From NCBI GenBank assembly GCA_905478325.1, contig CAJQIB010000027.1:33185-97184 (forward strand): a stretch of DNA of 64,000 nucleotides, written 5' to 3'. The notes below the pieces were generated by a model. That model saw only the letters and a list, made by a program, of their open reading frames with translations, was not told where the DNA came from and made no database searches. This document shows positions 56,799 to 64,000 of this stretch, one piece after another. Position numbers and translations under genes: made by a program. Within the stretch, counting starts at the first letter, position 1. Each line of letters opens with the position of its first letter. Source of the stretch: an uncultured Flavobacteriales bacterium. Lineage in GTDB: Bacteria; Bacteroidota; Bacteroidia; Flavobacteriales_D; Sanyastnellaceae.

Positions 56799-58214
56799 AT
56801 GCAATTGAATTCCATTTCCACCGCGTATTTCATCGGCATCGGAGGCATCGGAATGAGTGCTCTCGCACGCTACTTAAAACGCAAACATGCGATCCGTGTT
56901 GCAGGATATGATCGCGTTCCTTCGGATGTAACCGCTGCTTTGGAAGCCGAAGGCATTGAAGTCTACTACAATCAGAACGTGGTGCCTGAAGACATTGCTT
57001 CGCTCCCTCCAGCATCCATTTTAGTGATCCGTACGCCCGCGGTTTCCTTGGATCACCCTCATCACCAAACTTTTGAGGAGCGAGGAGTCCGTATCATCAA
57101 GCGTAGCGAACTGCTCGGGCACATTGCACAGGAAACCCCCACGCTAGCCGTTGCTGGAACCCACGGTAAAACGACAACCACTGCCATGCTCGCCCACTTG
57201 TTGGACGGCTGTCCCGGTAAATGCAATGCCTTTCTCGGGGGAATCGCCACGGGGATTGAATCCAATCTGTACCTGAATGATGGCGCTCCTTGGACCGTTG
57301 TAGAGGCGGACGAGTTTGACCGCAGTTTTCTCCATCTACACCCCGAACATGCCGTGATCACCAGCTTGGACCCTGACCACCTCGATGTGTATGGCAGCGA
57401 AAAAGCCTTCCAAGAGGCCTTTCTCTCGTTCTCCCGCCAAGTCAGTCAAGGATGTCTGATTCACGCTGACGTCGATTGGGTTGGCGAGGAAAATGAACGC
57501 TACGGCATTGCTTCCAACCGCGAAGACACAGCACATTGGACCTATGCTGCAGTGGCTCCTCGTGTCCACAAAGATGTCTGGACGGCAGACGTCAAATTGG
57601 GTGCTGAATGGGTGGAAGGCGTGACCTTTCCAATGCCCGGACTTCACAACGTATCCAATGCCTTGGCCGCACTTGCTTTGGCACATCGAGCAGGGGCGCC
57701 AATGGACATTTGCATTCAACGACTGAAAACATTCAAAGGCATCAACCGGCGATTCACCTACCACATTCGAGAAGAATTTGGCGTGTACATCGATGATTAT
57801 GCCCACCATCCTTCAGAATTGAATGCGGCCATTGAAGCTGCCCGAGCGCAGCATCCAGGCAAAGAAATAACGGGCATTTTTCAACCCCATCTCTTCAGCA
57901 GAACACGCGATCATATGATCGAATTTGGAGCTGTTTTGAGTCAATTGGATCGTGTCATCTTACTCCCAATTTATGCGGCAAGGGAACAGCCCATTCCGGG
58001 AATCGATTCACAAACGCTGTTTGAAAACATCCCGAACCCCTCCAAACATCTCATCGATTCCGAACGGATATTCGATTGCTTGAAAGCGCATCCACCTGAA
58101 GTGCTGATGACATTGGGAGCCGGAGACATCGACCGGAGTGTAATCCCAGTGAAACAGTGGCTTCTGGAGGATGATAATCGATTCAAAAAAATAAAGACAA
58201 CGCCCTCTCCATGA
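56799..58214 (+). CDS. murC: UDP-MurNAc:L-alanine ligase MurC
   Basis: MurC adds the first residue of the stem peptide. The 471-residue protein has an N-terminal Rossmann part (FIGIGGIGMSALA), the ATP site GTHGKTTT (120-127), EADEFDRSFLHL, the DDYAHHPSE motif near 330 and a C-terminal FQPHLFSRT region. Its stop overlaps the ftsQ start (ATGA). Confidence 0.96.
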   Translation: MQLNSISTAYFIGIGGIGMSALARYLKRKHAIRVAGYDRVPSDVTAALEAEGIEVYYNQNVVPEDIASLPPASILVIRTPAVSLDHPHHQTFEERGVRIIKRSELLGHIAQETPTLAVAGTHGKTTTTAMLAHLLDGCPGKCNAFLGGIATGIESNLYLNDGAPWTVVEADEFDRSFLHLHPEHAVITSLDPDHLDVYGSEKAFQEAFLSFSRQVSQGCLIHADVDWVGEENERYGIASNREDTAHWTYAAVAPRVHKDVWTADVKLGAEWVEGVTFPMPGLHNVSNALAALALAHRAGAPMDICIQRLKTFKGINRRFTYHIREEFGVYIDDYAHHPSELNAAIEAARAQHPGKEITGIFQPHLFSRTRDHMIEFGAVLSQLDRVILLPIYAAREQPIPGIDSQTLFENIPNPSKHLIDSERIFDCLKAHPPEVLMTLGAGDIDRSVIPVKQWLLEDDNRFKKIKTTPSP

Positions 58215-58942
58215 TTCAACGCCTCCTACCCATCGCCATGTCCATCGTCCTCTTGGGGACTACCGGAACATTGGTTGGGTTTGCGTTGCACGCGGAGAAG
58301 GAAGTGACCTACCTCGGATTGGATGTGGATGTGGATGAGATCAAAGGCATGTTCTTTGTCGATGCTGCAGGTGTCCGTGATGCCATCCTTGCACAAGACA
58401 GCATCCAAGGATCTTGGATCGAATCCGTATCACTCCAGCAAGTGGACGCATGGGTTCACTCCATTCCAGCAGTCGATAACGTCGAGGTCTATCCCGGTCT
58501 CGACCGGATTTTACACGTACGTGTTTCACAAAAAGAACCGGTCGCGCGGTTGCACATCGGCCCAGACGAACCTGATGTGTATATCGACACCGAAGGAGCC
58601 GCCCTCCCCTTGTCTCCGTACTTCACTGCACGGGTGCCCATCATCCATGCACAATCCTTGGAGCATGCGTCCGTCGCGTTCTCATTGATTCAGTCCACCT
58701 GCAAAGACCCCCTGTGGTCCGCCTTCATTGACCAAGTGCAAGTCACCGAGGACGGAGGGTTGGAAATCATCCCGCGGATTGGAGGAGCCCGCATTGCCTT
58801 GGGCGATACCTCCCAACTCGATTCAAAATTGAACAATCTATTGACCTTCTACCGGGAGCAAATCCGTAGAGGCAATTTGAACGAATACCAACGCATCAAC
58901 TTGGCCTTTGCAGGCCAGGTGGTGGCTCAACGCTATTATTAA
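58211..58942 (+). CDS. ftsQ: Cell division protein FtsQ
   Basis: FtsQ/DivIB is a bitopic divisome protein with one N-terminal helix (about 5-25) and a periplasmic part. At 243 residues it is typical for the phylum. Segments such as IPAVDNVEVYPGLDRILHVRVSQKEPVARL (about 85-114) fit the POTRA-to-beta-domain junction, and the C-terminal LTFYREQIRRGNLNEYQRINLAF is the usual end. It lies between murC and ftsA. Identity rests on position plus this pattern, because sequence conservation is low. Confidence 0.88.
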   Translation: MIQRLLPIAMSIVLLGTTGTLVGFALHAEKEVTYLGLDVDVDEIKGMFFVDAAGVRDAILAQDSIQGSWIESVSLQQVDAWVHSIPAVDNVEVYPGLDRILHVRVSQKEPVARLHIGPDEPDVYIDTEGAALPLSPYFTARVPIIHAQSLEHASVAFSLIQSTCKDPLWSAFIDQVQVTEDGGLEIIPRIGGARIALGDTSQLDSKLNNLLTFYREQIRRGNLNEYQRINLAFAGQVVAQRYY

Positions 58943-58956
58943 GTCAACGCAATACA

Positions 58957-60246
58957 ATGGAAATGGAAGAACAAGCCCACAATGACGAATTGGTCGTCGG
59001 ACTCGATATCGGAACAACCAAAATTGCTTGCTTCGTAGGCCGTCGGAACGAACATGGAAAAATTGAAATCCTTGGCTACGGAAAAAGTGAGTCCGTTGGT
59101 GTGTCACGAGGCGTCGTTGCCAACATCGAACGTACCGTCGAATCAATCCGCAAGGCCATCGATGAAGCGGAACGCACATCTGGCGTCGCCATTGAAGTCG
59201 TCAACGTAGGCATTGCAGGGCAGCACATCAAGAGTCAGCAAACACGCGGACAGCGAACCCGCGATGACCTGGAGTCCGAAATCAGCAACGAGGATATCCA
59301 AGCGCTGATTCAGGATATGTACAAGCAAGTCATGCAGCCTGGCGAAGAAATCCTGCACGTGCTTCCTCAGGAATACACAGTTGACAACGAGCAAGGCATC
59401 AAAGAGCCTGTGGGCATGAGCGGCATTCGATTGGAAGCCAATTTTCACCTCATCATCGGCCAGATTGCCGCAATCCGCAACATCTATCGCTGCATTCAAA
59501 AGGCCAACCTTACAGTCGATCAACTGATCTTGGAGCCCTTGGCGTCATCAGCCGCTGTTTTGAGCGAGGAAGAAAAAGAAGCCGGTGTCGCTTTGGTCGA
59601 CATTGGTGGCGGTACCACTGACATTGCCATTTTTCAAGATGGAATCATTCGGCACACCGCGGTTATTCCTTTTGGAGGCAACGTATTGACTGAAGACATC
59701 CGCCAAGGATGCCTCATCATGAAAAAACAAGCGGAACAACTCAAGCAGCGCTTTGGATCGGCCATCTCCACAGAGATGAAAGACAATGAAATCGTCTGTA
59801 TTCCTGGCTTGCAAGGACGCAACGCTCGCGAGATCAGCCTGAAAAATCTTGCTGCCATCATCGAAGCGCGCATGACTGAAATCATCGAGCATGTTCACTT
59901 TGAAATCAGAAATTCTGGTTTTTCCGATCAACTGATTGGCGGGGTCGTCCTGACCGGTGGCGGTTCGCAGTTGCGTCACGTCACCCAACTTTTTCAATAC
60001 GTCACTGGATTGGACTGCCGCGTTGGCTATCCGAGTGAACACCTCGCCGAAGCTCCTGACGCGCAAGCCACTGCCCCTAGTTTCGCAACGGGAGTTGGCC
60101 TCGTCATCAAAGGATACGATCGCTTAGCTCCTAAAAGCGACTCCATCAAGGCCGACGATATCCGGAAGGATGCCGAAAAGTCTCAACACATGCGGCTTAT
60201 TGACAAGCTCAAGAATTACTTCGTCGAAGAAGAAGAGGAAGACTGA
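58957..60246 (+). CDS. ftsA: Cell division protein FtsA
   Basis: FtsA is the actin-like membrane tether of FtsZ. The 429-residue protein has phosphate-1 GLDIGTTKIACFVG (about 15-28), the 1C SHS2-type subdomain, VDIGGGTTDIAIF near residue 213, VLTGGGSQLRHV near 330, and a C-terminal amphipathic membrane-targeting helix (MRLIDKLKNYFVEEEEED). It starts 14 bp after ftsQ. ftsZ follows 46 bp after its stop. Confidence 0.96.
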   Translation: MEMEEQAHNDELVVGLDIGTTKIACFVGRRNEHGKIEILGYGKSESVGVSRGVVANIERTVESIRKAIDEAERTSGVAIEVVNVGIAGQHIKSQQTRGQRTRDDLESEISNEDIQALIQDMYKQVMQPGEEILHVLPQEYTVDNEQGIKEPVGMSGIRLEANFHLIIGQIAAIRNIYRCIQKANLTVDQLILEPLASSAAVLSEEEKEAGVALVDIGGGTTDIAIFQDGIIRHTAVIPFGGNVLTEDIRQGCLIMKKQAEQLKQRFGSAISTEMKDNEIVCIPGLQGRNAREISLKNLAAIIEARMTEIIEHVHFEIRNSGFSDQLIGGVVLTGGGSQLRHVTQLFQYVTGLDCRVGYPSEHLAEAPDAQATAPSFATGVGLVIKGYDRLAPKSDSIKADDIRKDAEKSQHMRLIDKLKNYFVEEEEED

Positions 60247-60292
60247 ATCCTTCCTGTATTAAAGAATATCTCATTCCCTGAATTCTCCATTC

Positions 60293-62047
60293 ATGAACGA
60301 TCACAACAACCCACCAGATTCAAAGGCTATTTCGCATGCTCCCATTAAAGTCATTGGAGTCGGCGGCGGCGGTTCAAATGCCGTTAACACGATGTACAAC
60401 CGCGGAATAACCGGGGTCGACTTCATCGTTTGCAATACCGATGCGCAAGCTTTGGATGCCAGTCCAGTACCCGTTAAAATCCAATTGGGAGCAACACTCA
60501 CTCGAGGACAAGGCGCCGGATCATTGCCTGAAGTTGGCCGCAATGCCGCTATCGAATCCTTGGACGACGTGAAAGACTTGATTGGTGAAGATACCAGCAT
60601 GGTCTTCATCACCGCAGGAATGGGCGGAGGCACCGGAACGGGTGCAGCCCCCGTCATCGCGCAAGCTGCGCGTGAGATGAACATTCTTACAGTCGGCATC
60701 GTCACCGTCCCCTTCCTATTTGAAGGAAGACGAAGAACAGATCAAGCCAACAAAGGGCTCGCTGAGATGCGCGACGCCGTGGACACCTTGCTCATCATTC
60801 GCAATGACAAATTGCGGGAATTGTACGGCAACCTGACCATAAGAAAAGCCTTTGCCAACGCAGACGAGATCTTGTGCACAGCAGCCAAAGGCATTGCGGA
60901 AGTGATCACATTGACTGGAGAAATCAATGTGGACATGAACGATGTCAATACCGTTATGCGCAACTCAGGTCGTGCCATCATGGGGTCAGGCGTTGCCTCA
61001 GGAGAAGGGCGCGCGAGCACGGCGGTAAGCGAAGCGCTTGAATCACCACTACTCAATGACTGCGACATTACAGGGGCCAACTTCGTCTTGCTCAATATCA
61101 CATTCGGTACGGAGGAAATCTTGATGGATGAGATCATGGAAATCACCGACATCATTCAAGATTCTGCGGGACAATCCGCTGAGGTAATCTGGGGATATGG
61201 TGTGGATGCTTCGCTTGAAGATGATCTCTGTGTCACTGTCATTGCGACCGGCTTTAAAGGACAAGACCTGGACAGTTCTGCACGCGTGGCTGCTCCCAAG
61301 AAAATCATGCATTTGGATGAAGACCGCGAAGTGAAAACGCCCATCCAACCGGTACAACAGCAAGCACAGGAACCTCAAGACCGTGAGCCCTACTTGCGTT
61401 CAACAGAAGCAACGGAAGCCGTCACGTCACAGGATGAAACGGACACTTTTGACTTTGTAGGCGTCGAAGACACGAGCGAAGAAAGCACAGAGGATGATTC
61501 AGGATTGCATTTTCAATTGATCAAAAACGAGGAAGAAACGGACGATCCGGCTCCCTCCATTGCTCCCAATCCGGGGAACGAAACGCCTGAAATCACGGTG
61601 TACACGTTGGACAGTGAACCTTTGCCTTTGACCTCCGATACTCCTGACTTGGAAGGAATCAACTTCCAAGAAAAGCCGAAACCGATTAAAAAATCGGATG
61701 TGCCGGCAACTCCACCTCTTTCTTTCACAGGAATTTCCCGTGACACTGAAGAGCCAAAACCCAGCGCTAAACCGGCATACACTGCCCCTGCCGATGCCGC
61801 CAAGACCCATGTCAACCGCACACAACGCATCCAGCAATACACACGGAAATTAAAAACTCCCGGGGGACTAGCCGACTTGGAAGCTGAACCTGCATTCAAG
61901 CGACGGCATGTCGTCTTGGATGATGTGGATCATTCTTCAACTTCTAAAGTAAGCCGTTTCAATCTGAGCGAAACCGTCGATGAAGAGGGCGAAAGCCACA
62001 TCGAATTGCGCAACGACAATCCATTTCTACACGACAACGTCGATTGA
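60293..62047 (+). CDS. ftsZ: Cell division GTPase FtsZ with long C-terminal linker
   Basis: FtsZ polymerises into the Z ring. Residues 1-330 hold the tubulin-like core with VIGVGGGGSNAVN (20-32), the tubulin signature GGGTGTGAAP (111-120) and the T7-loop region NVDMNDVNTVM. From about 335 to 570 runs a disordered acidic linker, making the protein 584 residues against 383 in E. coli. It ends in the conserved NPFLHDN peptide, which binds FtsA. Such long linkers are usual in Bacteroidota. The stop is followed at once by the yqeY-like gene. Confidence 0.97.
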   Translation: MNDHNNPPDSKAISHAPIKVIGVGGGGSNAVNTMYNRGITGVDFIVCNTDAQALDASPVPVKIQLGATLTRGQGAGSLPEVGRNAAIESLDDVKDLIGEDTSMVFITAGMGGGTGTGAAPVIAQAAREMNILTVGIVTVPFLFEGRRRTDQANKGLAEMRDAVDTLLIIRNDKLRELYGNLTIRKAFANADEILCTAAKGIAEVITLTGEINVDMNDVNTVMRNSGRAIMGSGVASGEGRASTAVSEALESPLLNDCDITGANFVLLNITFGTEEILMDEIMEITDIIQDSAGQSAEVIWGYGVDASLEDDLCVTVIATGFKGQDLDSSARVAAPKKIMHLDEDREVKTPIQPVQQQAQEPQDREPYLRSTEATEAVTSQDETDTFDFVGVEDTSEESTEDDSGLHFQLIKNEEETDDPAPSIAPNPGNETPEITVYTLDSEPLPLTSDTPDLEGINFQEKPKPIKKSDVPATPPLSFTGISRDTEEPKPSAKPAYTAPADAAKTHVNRTQRIQQYTRKLKTPGGLADLEAEPAFKRRHVVLDDVDHSSTSKVSRFNLSETVDEEGESHIELRNDNPFLHDNVD

Positions 62048-62049
62048 TC

Positions 62050-62508
62050 ATGTCCCTATACACCACCATATCTGATGGCATCAAAGATGCCATGCGTGCC
62101 AAAGACAAGGAGCGTCTATCTGCACTTCGAGACGTCAAGAGTAAGCTGATGCTCGAAGCCACCAAAACAGGTGTTGACGGCGATGCGATTGAAGATGCCA
62201 AAGCCATGGCCATCTTGAACAAATTGTACAAGCAGCGCACCGAAACCGCGACCTTATACGCGGAACAAGGAAGGCCTGATCTTGAAGCAGAGGAAAGAGC
62301 ACAAGCCGCCGTTATTGAGGCTTACCTGCCCCAGCAACTCAGTGAAGAGGAAATTGAGCAACGTGTCAAAACCATCCTCGCTGAGATGGGAGCGACATCC
62401 ATGGCAGATATGGGTCGGGCGATGGGAGCGGCAAATGCTGCCATGTCTGGTCAAGCCGACGGAAAAATCATTTCTCGCTTCGTCAAAGCCGCTCTTCAAA
62501 ACAACTAA
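62050..62508 (+). CDS. GatB/YqeY domain protein
   Basis: This is a small helical protein (152 residues from ATG 62050) of the YqeY family, which matches the tRNA-binding tail domain of GatB. Typical features are ISDGIKDAMRAKDKERLSALR near the start, EAYLPQQLSEEEI near 95 and a final GKIISRFVKAAL. A role in tRNA or amidotransferase biology is suspected but unproven. A TTG six bases upstream overlaps the ftsZ stop, and the ATG is preferred. It closes the dcw-linked run. Confidence 0.92.
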   Translation: MSLYTTISDGIKDAMRAKDKERLSALRDVKSKLMLEATKTGVDGDAIEDAKAMAILNKLYKQRTETATLYAEQGRPDLEAEERAQAAVIEAYLPQQLSEEEIEQRVKTILAEMGATSMADMGRAMGAANAAMSGQADGKIISRFVKAALQNN

Positions 62509-62539
62509 TCAATGAGTTGTTAGCGTTTGTGAAACGCAA

Positions 62540-62568
62540 TTGCCAAGTAGGCAATGCGGTTACCTTCG
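62540..62568 (+). promoter_or_regulatory. Possible promoter of the YceI lipoprotein gene
   Basis: TTG (62540-62542) and TACCTTCG (62561-62568, one mismatch to TAnnTTTG) are 18 nt apart and would start transcription about 45 nt before the ATG. A small inverted repeat TTGCC-N5-GGCAA overlaps the -33 element and could be an operator. Confidence 0.35.
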
Positions 62569-62621
62569 CGGTTCGCAAAACAGTTTACTTCCGGTTCAAC
62601 CTCTCATTCAAATTCCGCCTC

Positions 62622-63296
62622 ATGAAGTTTTTTAATTATTCCACCCTCTCTGCCTTGATCGTTGCCGGTGCATTGCTCTCTTGCAACCAACCAGCCACTG
62701 AAGAAAGTATCGCTGAGGCCAAGCCTGAAGAAACGGGAGAAATCAAGGTCGTATCGACGCTTTCATTTCCTGATGGCAAATACATTGTTGACAACGGCAC
62801 AAGCACGTGCAATTGGGTTGGAAAAGAAGCCTCAGGATCAAGTCACACCGGTGACATTGGCTTCCACAAAGGAAGCATCAGCATTCTAAACAATGCATTC
62901 GGTTCCGCATTTGTTGGTATCAACATGAATAGCATCAATTGCACCGATTTAGACGAAGGAGGAAAAGAACGACTCGAAGGCCACCTGAAATCCGATGATT
63001 TCTTTGGCACTGAGCAACACCCCTACGCATTGCTAGCTGTAGAGGCTGTCAAAACAAAGGGAACAGAATCCGTAGCGGTAGGGAAACTAACGATCAAAGG
63101 CATCACGCAACCGGTAGGCTTTCCAATCACCATGCAACAGGATGGCGATGACATTATCGTGGATGGCACATTGACATTCGATCGTTCTGATTTCGATGTT
63201 CGATTTCGTTCTGACAAGTGGTTTTCAGACCTCGGAGATAAGCTCATCTACAACGACATTGACTTGACAGTTCACATTGAGGCTCGACCCGAGTGA
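62622..63296 (+). CDS. YceI-family lipoprotein
   Basis: This is a 224-residue lipoprotein (signal peptide, lipobox ending ALLSC, Cys21) with a YceI-type lipocalin-like barrel that binds isoprenoid or similar amphipathic ligands. Barrel landmarks are YIVDNGTSTCNWVGKEASGSSHTG near residue 55, the helix-turn GFHKGSISI, and a late VDGTLTFDRSDFDVRFRSDKW. ATG 62622 is chosen. The frame is open 105 bases further back, but that part has no protein-like start. A strong terminator follows, so it is a single-gene unit. Confidence 0.88.
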   Translation: MKFFNYSTLSALIVAGALLSCNQPATEESIAEAKPEETGEIKVVSTLSFPDGKYIVDNGTSTCNWVGKEASGSSHTGDIGFHKGSISILNNAFGSAFVGINMNSINCTDLDEGGKERLEGHLKSDDFFGTEQHPYALLAVEAVKTKGTESVAVGKLTIKGITQPVGFPITMQQDGDDIIVDGTLTFDRSDFDVRFRSDKWFSDLGDKLIYNDIDLTVHIEARPE

Positions 63297-63311
63297 ACGC
63301 AATCATCAATT

Positions 63312-63356
63312 GAGAAAAGGGCCCAAGCGCAACACTGCGCTTGGGCCCTTTGCGTT
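63312..63356 (+). terminator. Perfect 16-bp hairpin terminator
   Basis: AAAGGGCCCAAGCGCA and its exact reverse complement flank an ACAC loop (63316-63351). The A and T ends supply short tracts on both sides. It lies 19 bp after the YceI stop. Confidence 0.85.
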
Positions 63357-63392
63357 GAATAGCTATATCTTTCTGCCACAATAAGACGTGAC

Positions 63393-64000
63393 ATGCGTTG
63401 GACAAATTATTTCACACACCCCGGAGACAACCGGTACTATGTCTTTGCCTTTGGGGAAGAGCTGCACGCCAATGCCTTTGAAAAACGTTTGAACGATTTA
63501 GGGATCGACCATGAAAGGCATCTCGAAACTGCGGAAGGTCACTCAACCGGCCGCAATGAATGGCTCTTTGGAGTACACCGTGATTATTTCAAAAAGGCCC
63601 TGGAAGCGAATCACTTGGTGCATGCTGAATTTCGAGATAAGTTCATTCCGGTGTCCGGTGTCCGGTGGAGCCTCCTCATTGGCACCTTGGCCGTTATTCT
63701 CTTCGCTCTTGCTGGAGCATGGACGCAGCGTGCTCAAGCGCAGACCATGCCAAATGGCAACAACTGGCAAATCGCCGTATCCACGACTTGGCTTACCCCA
63801 ATCGAAGCGCTCGGCGGTGAGCCCGTTACCGTTTCTGAAGATGGCCTCGATCTAGATTGGACACCAACCGGAGGAAGCAGTTTTGGCGTGCGCTTGTTGC
63901 GTCGGTTTCCCTCAGCTTGGAGCATTGAAACCGGGCTGGAAACAGTCCGCTACACCTCTGATTGGTCCTTGACTTTCCACCCTGGGTTTGACACTCCACA
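63393..64000 (+). CDS. Partial gene: cytosolic domain, membrane segment, barrel-like region (3' end outside window)
   Basis: An open frame starts at ATG 63393 (MRWTNYFTHPGDNRYYVFAF) and runs to the window edge with no stop, 202 codons so far. Residues 1-88 form a soluble, charged domain (EWLFGVHRDYFKKALEAN). Residues about 94-118 are hydrophobic, ending AQAQ, like a signal peptide with an AxA cleavage site. The rest (about 119-202) reads like outer-membrane strands (FGVRLLRRFPSAWSIETGLE, then VRYTSDWSLTF). A possible promoter (TATCTTTC) lies 25 bp upstream. Family not recognised. The end of the gene cannot be seen. Confidence 0.7.
   Translation, partial: MRWTNYFTHPGDNRYYVFAFGEELHANAFEKRLNDLGIDHERHLETAEGHSTGRNEWLFGVHRDYFKKALEANHLVHAEFRDKFIPVSGVRWSLLIGTLAVILFALAGAWTQRAQAQTMPNGNNWQIAVSTTWLTPIEALGGEPVTVSEDGLDLDWTPTGGSSFGVRLLRRFPSAWSIETGLETVRYTSDWSLTFHPGFDTP

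Noticed and set aside
63511-63855. 114-codon plus-strand frame near the window end
   Set aside because: It overlaps, in another frame, the gene starting at 63393, whose product looks far more protein-like and is open to the window edge.

Overview
The window is a chromosomal stretch of a Bacteroidota bacterium, most likely a member of the Flavobacteriales outside the low-GC Flavobacteriaceae (base composition looks close to half GC by eye). The evidence is a gldKLMN gliding/type IX secretion (T9SS) operon, gldB-gldC, a PorP/SprF protein, a cargo protein with a T9SS type A C-terminal domain, Bacteroidota-type promoters (TTG, about 18-21 nt, then TAnnTTTG), small-type PurL, CarB without its allosteric domain, and a dcw cluster in flavobacterial order. 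No tRNA, rRNA, CRISPR, IS element or phage gene was seen. The DNA reads as core genome.

Layout. 0-9.7 kb: carB (minus); a hydrolase-pcrB operon (plus); a TonB-dependent receptor (minus) under a clear TPP riboswitch, so it is probably a thiamine or thiamine-precursor importer; cysQ (plus); and an ABC ATPase-rsgA pair (minus). 9.7-18.3 kb, all minus: groS-groL, then a run read right to left as membrane glycosyltransferase-like protein, a 35-residue membrane protein, miaB, a sigma-54-type regulator, lptE, a TPR-like protein and secG, ending in a strong terminator. 18.4-31.1 kb, plus: topA, an arginase-fold protein lacking metal ligands, a PorP/SprF protein, gldK, gldL, gldM and gldN (closed by a terminator), an ABC-F ATPase and an outer-membrane barrel. 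31.1-37.3 kb, minus: purL, a PASTA protein, a T9SS cargo protein and rluD. 37.4-45.7 kb: dtd, a MazG-like gene and a VPS10/BNR-repeat exoprotein; nadE and a PorT-like barrel back to back with gldB-gldC; engB and a hydrolase.

45.7-62.5 kb is the division and cell-wall (dcw) cluster, all plus: mraZ, rsmH, ftsL, ftsI, murE, mraY, murD, ftsW, murG, murC, ftsQ, ftsA, ftsZ and a yqeY-like gene. Many of its junctions overlap (ATGA or TGATG). It begins with four 10-bp-phased MraZ-type repeats. Just upstream lie two tandem consensus DnaA boxes and weaker ones, making this intergenic region a candidate replication origin or a DnaA-controlled switch for division genes. The window closes with a YceI lipoprotein and the start of an unusual gene that runs off the right edge. 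It joins a cytosolic domain, a signal-like membrane segment and a barrel-like region.

The genes therefore cover envelope building (dcw, LptE, SecG), the T9SS and gliding machine with one likely cargo, translation quality control (miaB, rluD, rsgA, engB, dtd, ABC-F), and basic metabolism (CarB, PurL, NadE, CysQ).
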